NCBI GenBank assembly: GCA_030220185.1
Contig: JASPKZ010009683.1
Coordinates: 62,001-126,000 of the forward strand
DNA: 64,000 nucleotides
DNA from: Diploptera punctata
Lineage: Eukaryota > Arthropoda > Insecta > Blattodea > Blaberidae
Direction: 5' to 3'
The position numbers and the translations under genes are program-made. Under the pieces are notes generated by a model that did not search any database, was not told the DNA's origin, and saw nothing but the letters and a program-made list of their open reading frames with translations. This document shows positions 1 to 10,720 of the stretch, piece by piece (the stretch's first letter is position 1; each line of letters starts with the position of its first letter).

Positions 1-269
1 GCAGTGATAAACAAAAGAAGCAGTAGAAGCGTACCTATCGTTTCTCATTTGTTTTCAAACATCGCCGTTTACATTAAATAGCCTATATAAATATTTTAAA
101 ATAACTATAGTTAAATAATGATTTGTGAGTAAACAGCTTAACTTTATTCGTTAAATAGTCCTAACAAATGCCACTCTTGATTTCCAAATTCTCTAGATAA
201 ATTCACTCCTCACTTCGTGAGTCGTGAATTTATCGATAATTTGGAAATCACTCGTGGCATTACTTATGA
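1..269 (+). mobile_element. HE element (Helentron-like, non-autonomous), 3' part
   Basis: First of five copies of one family; the others are at 12799-13244, 13242-14424, 29810-30494 and 54516-55280. The window edge cuts off its 5' part. The 3' end carries an 11-bp motif GTTAAATAGTC (150-160), then a long nested hairpin, and ends in CTTATGA. Other copies begin with TGACTATTTAAC, the complement of that internal motif, so the inverted repeats are asymmetric, with one terminal and one upstream of the hairpin. That layout matches published descriptions of Helentron/Helitron2 ends, but no Rep/helicase gene is present. Family assignment is inference. Confidence 0.7.
168..260 (+). repeat. Nested palindrome (hairpin) at the 3' end of the HE element
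   Basis: Arms of about 38 nt run from ATGCCACTC... to ...GAGTGGCAT-like sequence with a few mismatches. Between them sits a second small hairpin, CTCACTTCGTGAG. The same structure is present in all five HE copies, which suggests it is functional for mobility rather than chance. It would fold as RNA or as a cruciform. Confidence 0.8.
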
Positions 270-597
270 AAAGACCCTTATTACAAAGTTTTAAATTACA
301 TATTTTTACATATTTCGAGCTATAATACATATTTCACACCATAGTACAAAATTTTACATATTTTAATATTTTTGCGGAATTATTATAAATATACGTCAAT
401 CCCATTAATTTTCGTTACATGCAAGAAAGGGAAAACAATTGTAATTTTTATCATCGTGCTTCTCATGAATTGTCGTCAATCCTATACATTTCCGTTGCAT
501 TTAAAGCTAAATTGTACGAGTTCGATGCGGACAACAATGATATGTTTTAAACATTTTTTTCTTCCTTGTTCTCAAACGTTTCACAATTTATAAGTCA
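270..597. other. AT-rich spacer, no gene seen
   Basis: Contains loosely repeated ACATATTTT-like motifs and two related blocks starting CGTCAATCC (about 394 and 474). It may be the 5' region of the hAT element that follows, but I found no convincing hAT terminal repeat here. Confidence 0.4.
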
Positions 598-2056
598 GTG
601 GCATTTAATTTAACCATGGCACCGGTTGCGTCTTCGTTGTCTTCAAAGCTAAAAACGTGGATTTCTGTTGACAGTGCTTTAATCACTGATGGTAAAACAG
701 TCCTCTGCCAAACTTGTGATAAACGTATTGGGTATACGATGAAATCTCAAATTGAACAACATTTACGAAGCAATCTGCATATTAAAAATAAACAACGAGT
801 TTCTTCAAAGAAACAGGTCTACTTGCACAGTTGCAGGGACAGCCTACATCATCTAATTGTGGATTTTACAAAGAACTGTGTATGGCGTTGGTTGCAGGGA
901 ACATACTCTCGAACAAACTTCAGATACCAGAATTTAAACATTTCTTACAAAAATACTGCAACCGTAACATTCCCGACGAGTCCACTCTCAGGAAGAATTA
1001 CTTGGGTTCTTGTTATATTGACATATTAGAAAAACCAGGATTTACATAGGCAACTCACCTATATGGATTTCTGCTGATGAGACGACGGATGCTGCAGGCT
1101 GTTTCATCGCTAATCTAATTGTGGGCAAGATGGAATCTAAAGCTGGATCAAAACCCTACTTAATTTATTATAAACCTTTGGAGGTAACAAACAGTTCAAC
1201 AATTGCTAGATTCTTTAACGATGGACTTAAGGTACTATGGCTAGATGGCGTAAAATAAGAGAGTGTACACAGATGCAGTTCCATACATCTTTAAAGCGGG
1301 GAAATCACTTACTGTATTTTATTCAAACTTAGTGCATGTTACATGTACGGCTCATGCATTGCAAGGCGTGGACAGAAACAGTTAGACATGAATCCGCAGA
1401 AGTAAATACACTGATATCAGCAACGAAGAAGGTTTTCTTAAAATGTCCTTATCGTGTACAACGCTACAAGGAGCAGCTATCTGATGTACCTCTGCCTCCG
1501 GAGCTACTGATAACAAGATGGGCAACATGGGTCGAAGCTGTAATTTTCTACAGTAAGCACTTCGAAGCTGTGAAGTCAGTGATTGAGAACTTTTCTTCTG
1601 ATCCTGTAGTATGTGTGTGTGAGTGAATGAATCCTTGTTAGCATTCAACGTTCTAAAGTGCTCAGTTCAGTTTCATACATCGCAAGTCACTTCAGCTGGC
1701 TTCCCAACAGTATCAAAAATTGGTATGCCTCTCCAATAATCTGTGGAAATAATGAAAGACGCAGTTCAATAGGTCAGTGTTGTAGCAGGCGAAGTGGGTG
1801 GTGTAGTTTCCACTAAACTGCAGTCTGTGCTAAACAAGAACTCGCTTATTTAATGATTAAAATGTAGAACCCCCTGAGAATATTATTCCTAGCACAATCC
1901 CTCTCTATAAATATGCACCGTTGACTTCTTGCGAAGTTGAGCGATCTTTTTCAATTTACAAATACATATTGTCAAACAGAAGACTGTGCATGACAACAGA
2001 ACATTTGGAAAAGTATATTATAATTAATTGTGGACACCGATCCAATGTGGCTTAAA
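598..2056 (+). pseudogene. hAT-family transposase pseudogene, CGGBP1-like
   Basis: Decayed hAT transposase spread over several frames. An ATG at 616 opens an N-terminal BED-like zinc finger (LCQTCDKR followed by QHLRSNLH). In another frame, about 840-1045, lies a CGGBP1-type segment (FLQKYCN, IPDESTLRKNYL). Around 1050-1250 is ISADETTDAAGCF, which fits the first catalytic Asp of the hAT RNase-H fold, followed by a stop. At 1336-1626 come the HCKAW and TRWATWVEAV region. At about 1920-2050 is the C-terminal dimerisation block (SCEVERSFSIYKYILSNRR). At least three frameshifts and a stop separate the pieces, so it cannot make active protein. Terminal repeats were not located. Confidence 0.85.
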
Positions 2057-2189
2057 TGCTTGAATGGTTGATATTTGTATTTCAGCATGTGTACTTTGCA
2101 GCAGAAGTGAATTGATTAAAAATTAACATACAGATTTCATTATGTGGACTTCTTTATTATGCAAAATATATATTTTTTTTTTCCAAATG

Positions 2190-2345
2190 CCCCAGGTTTG
2201 TCTTTCGACATTTCTGGTTTCTCTCCTGGCATGGCGTACTTGTAACCCACTTCTGAGGTTGGGGCGCCTGGAAGGCGGGGTTACGTTGCCCCGATGATAT
2301 GATGGGTGATGATGATAATGGTGCGCCAGGAGAGTTCCTAATTCT
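2190..2345 (-). repeat. Dispersed repeat R, copy 1
   Basis: About 150 bp, related to 8955-9125 (plus), 19738-19868 (plus) and 37138-37262 (minus). Landmarks are the GGGGCGCCTGGAAGGCGGGG segment, an ATGATGGGTGATGATG run and AGGAGAG near each end. It is probably the 3' end of a LINE or SINE; the class is not recognised. Confidence 0.65.
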
Positions 2346-2439
2346 AATCTTATTCTAAGATGAATATCTACGTTCTATGATATTTCTTAATTTGATATTA
2401 CACAAAATCCGGGTCCTAGTCATATATTGCCTGAAGCAG

Positions 2440-2535
2440 TCCGGAGGGACTATTTTATCTCCAGAAAATTTTACTCCAGTGGAACCAATACCTACGTTTC
2501 TTGACGGTTGTATTTTTTAGCGAAAGATAGCCACT
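2440..2535 (-). mobile_element. LINE A 5' leader fragment
   Basis: Matches the leader of the long LINE A copy at about 61590-61720 (CCGGAGGGACTATTT, TTTCTTGACGGTTGTATTTT, TTTCGACCAAGG). The fragment abuts LINE 3' sequence of a different family, so this is a junction of two truncated elements. Confidence 0.6.
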
Positions 2536-2539
2536 TTTT

Positions 2540-3430
2540 CGACCAAGGCACTTTTTTTTCGCCTTCGATAGCCTCTCTTATTTCCCTGTTTGGTGTTTTA
2601 TCTAATCTTGTTTTTCTATTACATATTTTTAATAATTCATCTCGACTGCCAGAAGTTTGTTTTACACTCCCTACTTCAGATCCATATAGGCCTACCCTAA
2701 CACTTTGGACAATCATCATTATTGTTGGATCTACAGCCCGTTGCAGGCCTTGACCGCCCCTACAATGCGCCTCCATTCGTCCCTCTTCTCCGCCTTCCTT
2801 CTCCATCCTCGTACACCCAGTGTCCTCAGGTCCTGTTCAACGCTGTCCAGCCATCTAATATTAGGACGTCCAACTCTTCGGTTTCCAATTATAGTTGTCA
2901 ATGTGACTTTATGGCATGTGTCTGATTCCTCTTCCCTGTAGAGATGTCCCAGCCATCTAATTCTTGCCATCTTTATTGTTTTAATGATATCAACATCACC
3001 ATATAGTTCATATAATTCATCATTATATTTAATTCGCCAGTTTCCACTCTCACATATTAACCAAATATTTCCCTTGATATTTTTCATTCAAATATAATTT
3101 TGTTTTCCTGAGTTTTGTTAGGGCCCAACTTTCACAGCCATAGATGGCAACAGGTCTCAATAAAGTTTTATATATTTTTCTTGTTGTTTGGTGACTTAGA
3201 TATCGGGAACTGAGTTGTTTTTTAAGTCCAAAATATCCCTTGCTGGCTAACATTAGTCTATGATTGATTTCTTTATCAATCATATTTTCATTCGTTATCA
3301 TAGAACGTAGATATTTAAATTCCTTCACTTTCTCAAACTTATAATTTCCAACCGCAAAACAGGCATCATTGCTTGGACTGCTTGTTATTTCCACATATTT
3401 TGTTTTGCTTTCATTTACTTTAGGCACTTT
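2540..3430 (-). pseudogene. LINE reverse-transcriptase C-terminal remnant
   Basis: Minus-strand ORF pieces give the region after the RT active site: KVKEFKYLRSMITNE, HRLMLASKGYFGLKKQLSSR, KIYKTLLRPVAIYGCESWAL, then MARIRWLGHLYREEESDT and RRVGRPNIRWLDSVEQDLRT. These are the usual end-of-ORF blocks of APE-type LINEs. The catalytic YADD part is absent, and frameshifts break the ORF near 3050-3090 and again below 2750. Confidence 0.85.
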
Positions 3431-4499
3431 CCAATTTTAAAAAGGTTCATTTAATTACATCGGGTGTTCTTCCAATTAATGCCTATATCGTCAGCGTATG
3501 CTAATATTTGTTCTGATTACATTGGTCAATACTTCTGTATAAATGCGCTTCGTTGTGCTTTTCCGTATGGTTTCGTTATAAGATACAGTTTAAAATCTTG
3601 TTAAATTTCTCCCTTTATTTATTCTATATATGATTTTCTAATCATTAAACATAACTCATAAATATTTGCATTTTTTCACGCCTTTAATTTCTTCATTTTC
3701 TTATTGTAAATTACCTTACAATTTTATTACCTACTATTAAATATAGAAAGATGTAGAGAGATTCAATTGGATCTGAATTGTAGACTCAAATATTTAGAAT
3801 TTGGCGACGATGTTTGTTCACTGACACACAGATTCTCTTGTTGTTTGGTGACTTAGATATCGGGAACTGAGTTGTTTTTTAAGTCCAAAATATCCCTTGC
3901 TGGCTAACATTAGTCAATGATTGATTTCTTTATCAATCATATTTTCATTCGTTATCATAGAACGTAGATATTTAAATTCCTTCACTTTCTCAAACTTATA
4001 ATTTCCAACTGCACAAACAGGCATCATTGTTAGGCTGCTTGTATTTTCCACATATTTTGTTTTGCTTTCATTTACTTTAGGCACTTTCCAATTTTAAAAA
4101 GGTTCATTTAATTAACATCGGGTTGTTCTTCCAATTAATGCCTATATCGTCAGCGTATGCTAATATTTGTTCTGATTACATTGGTCAATACTTCTGTATA
4201 AATGCGCTTCGTTGTGCTTTTCCGTATGTGGGTTCGTTATAAGATACAGTTTAAAAATCTTGTTAAATTTCTCCCTTTATTTATTCTATATATGATTTTC
4301 TAATCATTAAACATAACTCATAAATATTTGCATTTTTTCACGCCTTTAATTTCTTCATTTTCTTATTGTAAATTACCTTACAATTTTATTACCTACTATT
4401 AAATATAGAAAGATGTAGAGAGATTCAATTGGATCTGAATTGTAGACTCAAATATTTAGAATTTGGCGACGATGTTTGTTCACTGACACACAGATTCTC
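3180..4499. repeat. Direct tandem duplication, two units of about 660 bp
   Basis: Unit 1 is about 3180-3836 and unit 2 about 3837-4499. Both start TTGTTGTTTGGTGACTTAGA and end CTGACACACAGATTCTC. The units are near-identical, differing by a few single-base changes and 1-2 nt indels (for example TATGGTTTCG against TATGTGGGTTCG). Each contains the LINE RT remnant and its flank, so the duplication post-dates the LINE insertion. Confidence 0.9.
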
Positions 4500-5145
4500 T
4501 AAAAATGAAAGCACATACAGAGACCTGGGGAAGGCAGCAAGCACAGCAGAATTGTGCCTGAATAAAAAAATAATAGTAATGATAAATAATGTAAATGGAA
4601 TGTGATTGCAGTTCAATGGTGCATAAACAGAAGATATAGCCGAATATTTAGTAAGTATTAAACAAACAAAAAAAGGCACAGGAAGATATTAAGGCCAGAA
4701 TAAAAAAAATCTATATTCTCACAATTATCACCACTTTCCAACGAAAGAGGAAAACTGCCTTATAAAAATCACAGGTATATATAAACAGATGCTGAGATTT
4801 ATTTTGATAATCTGATAATAAACCATGTCCCACGGAAGAAAACATTACAAAATTAAATATATTATAAATGGAAATGGATTGAACACAACTTTCAGAAGAG
4901 AACTAGACAATGTGCCAAAGAGAGCTCTGGAATGGAATCCACAGGGACTGCTAAGGAAAAGTGAAAGACGAAAAATTACATGGCGCAGCATAGTAACAAC
5001 AGAAATTGAACAAGAAAAAGTTGGAATTTAGCAAAAAAAGAGTCCGGTGGTTCGCTTTCACAAAGGTCCAATGCTTGAAAGAGGAATGACAGGAACTACT
5101 GTCACTACTACTAAATATAGAAATATAAGCTTTTAACTTTACATA
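4500..5145 (+). pseudogene. LINE 3'-end remnant
   Basis: The open stretch at 4825-5031 contains RRELDNVPKRALEWNPQG and RKITWRSIVTTEIEQ, typical of the extreme C-terminus of LINE ORF2 proteins. In another frame the end continues as a KALCSERNDRN-like block near 5060-5095. No RT domain remains. Confidence 0.7.
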
Positions 5146-5369
5146 TACATTACGCCACTGGTACCTACAAACACGCCACTGGAGGAGAGTGGAAATGCAG
5201 TGTAGCATTGCCTAGCGTGCAATTATTTGCGTGTACCGATGCCAGTAACGGTGTGTGTGAAGATGTGGTGTCCCCCCGAAGACCGTTAGAAAACATGGAG
5301 CGAGTAACGTGGGTGTATGATGACATAATATCCTTCAACTTTTCTCTCAAGTTAACAACTCTTCTTTTC

Positions 5370-5640
5370 TATTGACTCAAGTACCGCCTAGAGGCCTGAA
5401 GATTGTAATGGTTGGGGCATGTCAATAGAATGGAAGGGGACCTTATGCCAAAAATCGGAAGGTCGACATTATTTGGGACGACACAAAATGATATGGTTGG
5501 ATGATGTGGAGGCAGACTTGAGAGCTCTGGCAGATAAAGGATGGTGGATTGAAGCGTAAGAGAGAAAGGAATTGTCGATTAATACAAAGGAGGCTAAGGC
5601 TACACTACAGAACCGTGGAGTCACAGAAGAGAGAAGAAGA
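5370..5640 (+). pseudogene. LINE 3'-end remnant (RLKWLGHV type)
   Basis: Translation of 5395-5560 gives a WLGHVNRMEGDLMPK-like block, then fragments of the arginine-rich GRP..RWLDDVEADLRAL motif, and ends in GAAGAAG repeats near 5630. It is a heavily mutated 5'-truncated insertion. Confidence 0.65.
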
Positions 5641-5994
5641 AGAGGCGACCACCGTTTGCGTTTTCTTTTGGCAAGTGAAATAAAACGAGAAAGGTATTCT
5701 CCAAAATTCATCGAAATCGGACCTCTAACATAGGGGCTTAAGTTGAAAGCTCATATCTTAGTGAGAATATTTTCAAAGCTCTAGCGGTCGCAATTTTTGC
5801 TTTATTGCCAACGAAACTGGGTATATTCGATTTAAATATCAAATAAAAAATTACATATTTCGTAAACCAGCAAAATCAGGCCATTAGGAATGCATTATTT
5901 TACATGGAAACCTAATTTTAAAATCGCTCTAGCAGTCGAAATTTGAGTTGCTTAGCAACGAAAATATCAAACTAAGTATTTAATTAATGAACCC

Positions 5995-6330
5995 GACGGT
6001 TCCGTGGCGCAAGCGGTTAGACGCTCGCCTCTCACCGCTCGGGTCCCTAGATTGAGTTTCGGTCACTCCATGTGAGTTTCGTGGTGTGCGAAACGGAGCT
6101 CGGGCAGTTTTTCTCGGGGTTTTCTCCCGTTTTACCCTGCCACAATTTCATTCCACCATTTCTCCATACTAATCTCACACATTTCGTTTCATTTCGTTCA
6201 TTTGTCCCCGTGATGGTGCGTCAGGCGTGGTCGACCGGCACCTTTGTCATTCACATGGGGCTTCATCTCATCTCCTCTCATCCCTCGACCCGATCCTGAG
6301 TTGGTCATGACTTGAGGATATTTATTTTAT
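5995..6330 (+). mobile_element. SINE A (tRNA-derived), copy 1
   Basis: The head GTGGCGCAAGCGGTTAGACG fits a Pol III A box; the B box is degenerate. The body matches 28637-28955: GAAACGGAGCTCGG, TCTCGGGGTTTTCTCC, GGCGTGGTCGACCGGC and TGACTTGAGGATA at the end. Confidence 0.8.
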
Positions 6331-6519
6331 TTAATTAACAAAAGAAAGATATATCCCATATAATCAATAAAACCGAATAATAAAGTCGAACTTGTTGTGG
6401 AATTCGCTTAGTATACGCAGTTCCTGCGTGACGGCTTTCTTTTTACGTAACAATATTTGTTTTCCACATAGGCTAATAAGAGATTTTACCCCCTCCCATA
6501 TGTATTCCATATCTGCCTC

Positions 6520-6900
6520 TCTAGTCTAGGGGATAAATTCCTTGCCTCTGGTTGCAAGGATCGCGGGTTCCTACCCAGCCGGGGTCGATGGATTTTTAGG
6601 ATGGAAAAATCTAAAGGGCAAGTCCTCCGGGAGAAACTTTGAACCGTGGGTCCCGAGTCTGATGATTTTTGGGCTCCTAAAAGAATCTGAATCCTAAATT
6701 AGAACCTCTGAACAAATTTAATAGGTCTTTCCCAACCAAGTAACATCTTAGTTGTCTACTAAATGTCTCTTTGAGGGATGTGATAATCACATGCCACTCG
6801 CTGACATCTGTAGGGAAGTTATCTTAACTAAATTAGCTTGGTTAATTACCTCGCATTAGCAAGAACCCTTGCCCCCAAGTGAGGAGTATTCAATGCAGCA
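6520..6900 (+). mobile_element. SINE B (tRNA-derived), copy 1
   Basis: The head TAGTCTAGGGGATAAATTCC gives an A box and GCGGGTTCCTACCC a B box. The body has GACTCGG/CCCGAGTC, CCCAACCAAGTAAC and TTAGCTTGGTTAATTACC. Related copies are at 7155-7720 (plus) and 16695-17045 (minus). Confidence 0.75.
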
Positions 6901-7154
6901 GAGGAGTAGAACATTTTTCTGTGGTTAGTATTTCTCATTTCTATATTGCATAGTCATATAAAACAGCTGGTTGGTTGACAGTGGAGAGAAATGTTAAAAA
7001 CAGATAATTCAAACATCGTGAATTTGCAAAACATGATTAAATGCTACATTAGTTTCTAGGTCAAGTTACCAAACACAAAGTCCCAGAAAATAGTTTTCTC
7101 TCGTTATAATTATCCATCTAACAAAGACTTATATAACCGTATATTCAAATTTTA

Positions 7155-7232
7155 ACCGGCCTCGGTGGTCTAGGAGTACCTCTGGCCCCGACGGTCATGG
7201 GTTCTAATCTTTATTGTGTTATTATATCTTAC

Positions 7233-7269
<37 letters not shown>

Positions 7270-7720
7270 TAATTTTTAACCATATAGTGGTTTAGTATGT
7301 AATATTATTGTGATTGTTGTACTTGAACGTAATATATGTTTGTCCTGTGTGTGGGATGCTCTTAACTCCACCAGGTTAAATAAATAAAAATTGATTTTTT
7401 TGGAAAGAAAAATCTAAGGAATAATAAAATTATGAATCTCCTAAAAGTTTCATAATATAATCCTTATAACTACATGAATATTTTCCTCCGGAAGAGTCCC
7501 AAATTTGAATATTTGTGAGCTCGTAAAAGAACCTTAAGCCTAAATTAGATCATCAGAGCAAATTTTAATTCACTTTTCCCAACCAAGTAATACCTTAGTT
7601 TCCTACTAGATGCTTAGTTGGCTCACTGACATGCTCGTATGTAGGGATATAAGAGTAACTCAATTAGCTTGGTTAAGTAACTCTTGCAAGGAAATAATCT
7701 TGCCGCATGTGAGGAAGTAG
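7155..7720 (+). mobile_element. SINE B, copy 2, interrupted
   Basis: The tRNA-like head (7155-7211, GGCCTCGGTGGTCTAGGAG) is separated from the body (7385-7720, with CCCAACCAAGTAATACC and TTAGCTTGGTTAAGTAAC) by about 170 bp of foreign sequence. Confidence 0.75.
7212..7384 (+). mobile_element. Short insertion in SINE B, ATT-rich
   Basis: Holds an (ATT)n run at about 7225-7270, then a short 3'UTR-like segment ending CTCTTAACTCCACCAGGTTAAATAAATAAA (7351-7384). The ending resembles the LINE 3' UTR at 13740-13790 and 27660-27715 (CCTTAACTCTGCCAGAATAAATAAA type), so it is probably a short LINE 3' fragment. Confidence 0.5.
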
Positions 7721-8120
7721 TTGTAAACATGGCTACTCATTCAGGTTTTCATACCCAATTTAAAAATGGTATTGTAGTTACCGGTACGGACTGTTGTTTC
7801 CGTATTTTGTTCAACATTTTCCCGCACTCCTTGTCATTGGCTTGAATTGCTTGGATTCGCAGTAATGGTGGATTGAAAGTATATGAAAGATATACCGAAT
7901 AAGCTGCAATGTTTACTTTGGTTGCTATGAGAGGAAGCCAGGATTAACCAAGGTTCTTCTGCGAAGCTAGTAAGCTCTTCAAAGAATTGCGTTCCATATC
8001 ATCAATCATGGTTTCAACCCCCTATTAGTCTCTTGAGCTGGTTTAAAGATTTTTTTAATCAATCATCTCAAAATACAAGTAGCAGGGGTTGTTTTGTAAA
8101 CATCCCTTAATTTTTTTTAA
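7721..8120. other. No gene or repeat recognised
   Basis: Unique-looking AT-rich sequence. Stops in all frames; no splice-flanked ORF or tRNA seen. Confidence 0.4.
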
Positions 8121-8121
8121 T

Positions 8122-8580
8122 GGGGTACGTGGAGTATTACCACGTTTAAGGAGGTAAGAGCAGAGTGCCGTTTGTTGACGGATGGGCACTTGCCGTCGTG
8201 TTATGCAAAGAGAAATAGACCACGTGACACTGTTATATACGAGGTGCAAAGGGGAATGGGACGTGGGACGACTGACAGTGTACCATGGCCTTATATGACG
8301 TAACGTGTAGCAACAAACAGAGCTTCCTGATTCTTTTCCGCCTGCAGAGATACTTTGAACGGGTAAATACGTGAAGGATTACCCCGGGGTAAGGAGGAAG
8401 ACGCCACGTTGTTTGAAGGATGGGGGCAATGCAGTCGTGTTTATGCAGGAATAGAAAAAGTGACACTGGTATAATTGAGTGCAGGGGGGGACGCTGACAG
8501 TGTACACTGCCTTATATGACGTCACGTGTAGCAACAAACAGAGCTTCGTAATTCTTCCGCCTGCAGAGATATTTTGAATG
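8122..8580. repeat. Two diverged direct repeats of about 220-240 bp
   Basis: Unit 1 (about 8122-8357) and unit 2 (about 8358-8580) share GTCGTGTT(T)ATGCA, GTGACACTG, CTGACAGTGTAC, CTTATATGACGT and ACGTGTAGCAACAAACAGAG, then CGCCTGCAGAGATA. They are about 80-85% alike with indels. Class unknown. Confidence 0.8.
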
Positions 8581-8742
8581 ACTAATAATTGTGAACAGAG
8601 TACTTGTATGTTGTTATTTAATAATTTATATATGGAGTCAGTTAATTAATGTATTTATAAAAACACCTCACCATAACAAACAAATGAATGAGTGCATTAC
8701 AAAGTCTTCTAATTTACTATCAATTATTTTTATAAGAACGTC

Positions 8743-8935
8743 CACCGCTGTGGTCTCGGGGTAGCGTGCTGCCTTGTCACGCAGCGGGCCTGGGTTCGAT
8801 CCCCGGTCGGGACAGTTTTTCTGGGTGAGGTTTTTATCGGGATTTTTCCTCACCTGTAAGACAAATGTCAGGAAAACTTTAAGGCCCAAACGGTCCCCGA
8901 AATCATGTGGCCATCGCAATCATCATCATTCATAT
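8743..8935 (+). mobile_element. SINE C (tRNA-derived), copy 1
   Basis: Head with A box (GGTAGCGTGCTGCC region) and a strong B box, GGTTCGATCCCC. The body has TGGGTGAGGTTTTTATCGGG, CCTGTAAGACAAATGTCAGG and CAAACGGTCCCCGAAATCAT. Other copies: 24396, 29158, 55958 (minus) and a head only at 21478 (minus). The apparent minus-strand protein with PDRGSNPGPL is a by-product of this SINE. Confidence 0.9.
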
Positions 8936-8954
8936 TCATCTTGGGTTAAGCTTA

Positions 8955-9125
8955 GGATTAGGGACTCTCCAGGCGCACCATTATCATCATCATCACCCAT
9001 CATATCATCGGGGCAACGTAACCCCGCCTTCCAGGCGCCCCAACCTCAGAAGTGGGTTACAAGTACGCCATGCCAGGAGAGAAACCAGGAATGTGGAAAG
9101 ACAAACCTGGGACATTTGTAAAAAA
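8955..9125 (+). repeat. Dispersed repeat R, copy 2
   Basis: Reverse complement of the 2190-2345 repeat: GACTCTCCAGGCGCACC, ATCATCATCACCCATC, CGGGGCAACGTAACCCCGCC and CCAGGAGAGAAACCAGGAAT. It follows SINE C directly. Confidence 0.65.
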
Positions 9126-9129
9126 AATA

Positions 9130-9770
9130 TATATAAGAACTTTTCTGACGGAATATAAAGTACAGTAAAAGGGCGTCACTAATAATTTAGGTTGCGAGCT
9201 GCCACTGGTACTTATCCAATTTTAAATTAAATTTTATTCTATCCAACTGTTAAGATAGTTTCTTCATGTAATCAATGTATAACTTTCAAAACACATTTTG
9301 CAAAAGCCTTTTCTATTTAAAAAAAAAAAAACTCGGAAACTATAGGACTTAAAAGCATGTGACTTTCACAGTTATGAAAGTAAATCTTATCTGTTTGTCT
9401 ACAATATATCCCTGTCAATCAACATTGTGTAGGATTTTATAGCGCAAGGAAAATAATGTACGCTGGGATATTAAGAATTCTCAAATAAAGCCGTAGAGCG
9501 GAGGAATCAGGCAATTGATAAGTGCTTATTCAACGCTCTCGCCATTAAATGATCCACTTACTTTAGTGTGAGATAACGACTGTAGTTGCCTTGAATGTAA
9601 AAGTTAACACGAAAATGCGGTAAATGCATAGCGTGCAAGTAAAATAGCGTAAATGCCAGTAACTGCGCTGTTAACTAGACTGCATCGCAATTAAACAATT
9701 ATCCAGGCGTGTTTACGGTAATACAACCCTCCTTGTCATGTGAATGAATTCGCCTCAAGCGGTTCCGAGA
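9130..9770. other. No gene or repeat recognised
   Basis: AT-rich, stop-dense sequence with an A-run at 9320-9331. No family similarity to the rest of the window was noticed. Confidence 0.4.
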
Positions 9771-9774
9771 CCAA

Positions 9775-10115
9775 TACTGGCAGTTCTCCATCACATCAAT
9801 GCTGAGTTAACGTTTTCTAATCATTTCCTGTATAATTCATTTCCTTCTAATCATGTGTTATTCTCCCACCTCATTCTATTGGACGCTTTCCTTCTGATTT
9901 CCCTACAAGAAATTCCCCTGCCCCTCTTTTGTTCGTCATTTGTGCTACATGCCCTGCCAATCAATGTCTACGAGACTTAACTGTTATTGCATCTGGCTTT
10001 CCATAAAGATCTTGTAGTTCTCTATTAGTAGTCTTCTCCATTAACCCGTCTTCAAGTTTTTCTTCGGGTACAAAAGTTTTCTTAAGAACTTTATTCTTAA
10101 TCATGTGAGACTTTT
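9775..10115 (-). pseudogene. LINE A 3' fragment, diverged
   Basis: Colinear with 58600-58990 of the long LINE A copy: TTCCTGTATAATTCATTTCC, TTATTCTCCCACCTCATTCT, CTACGAGACTTAACTGTTAT and AAGAACTTTATTCTTAATCA. Many substitutions and indels; an old copy. Confidence 0.8.
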
Positions 10116-10119
10116 GAGA

Positions 10120-10535
10120 AAGATCGTTTTACTTTGTGGGTACCCAGCCCGACGCACAACCCCCAACCTGGAGGGACGGAGATTTTCTGTTGGGATCCCT
10201 TTCCCTTAGAAGGTTGCCGTCTCCTCGGCTGACTAGAGTCCTCTTCCCGGGTTTATTTTCAGAGTTTTCCTTCTCCTACACCCTTACCAATACTCATACT
10301 TGGGGTAAAGTATGTTGAGGCTTTTTATCGACAGCCATGTTTAGATCCACCGTTTTCAGTCAAAGCAGGGCCACCTCTTTAAGGATGTGGTTCTTCACCA
10401 CGTACGGACGGTCTTTACTTATAGCTTCGTCAGAGATAAAGGTCTTGCATATTCCTCCACTTAACCCTGGGTTGGTGAGGACCAGTATAGACTCTACTCC
10501 TAACAAAGGTGCTACCTCTACCTTCCACTTGAAGA
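10120..10535. other. Unassigned, possibly a LINE 5' region
   Basis: GC-richer than its surroundings. It has a 60-codon open stretch at 10136-10318 and another at 10337-10585, with no recognised domain. Its position just before a LINE C fragment makes a transposon leader plausible, but this is a guess. Confidence 0.3.
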
Positions 10536-10539
10536 TAAA

Positions 10540-10720
10540 GTATTGGAACAGATTTCACACTTCCAGTATTTGGACTGCGATATAACTTACGAAGAAGAAC
10601 AAGATATACATAAAATGCAGAAATTTCAACATATTTGTGGAACAATCAGACGAACACTGAGGAACAAAATAAGAAAGGATACACTTTGTGTTATATTTTT
10701 TAACTATGTCAGAGAAGCCC
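10540..10720 (+). pseudogene. LINE C RT-tail fragment
   Basis: Encodes ISHFQYLDCDITYEEEQDI and QHICGTIRRTLRNKIRKDT, closely related to the minus-strand LINE C at 44662-45051 (FNYLGCNASYCQKEDI, RMCGTIRWTLKNKTLRST). Short 5'- and 3'-truncated piece. Confidence 0.8.

Noticed and set aside
8668..8919. Minus-strand protein-like stretch with PDRGSNPGPL
   Set aside because: It is the reverse translation of the tRNA-derived SINE C head and body, and recurs with the SINE; not a gene.
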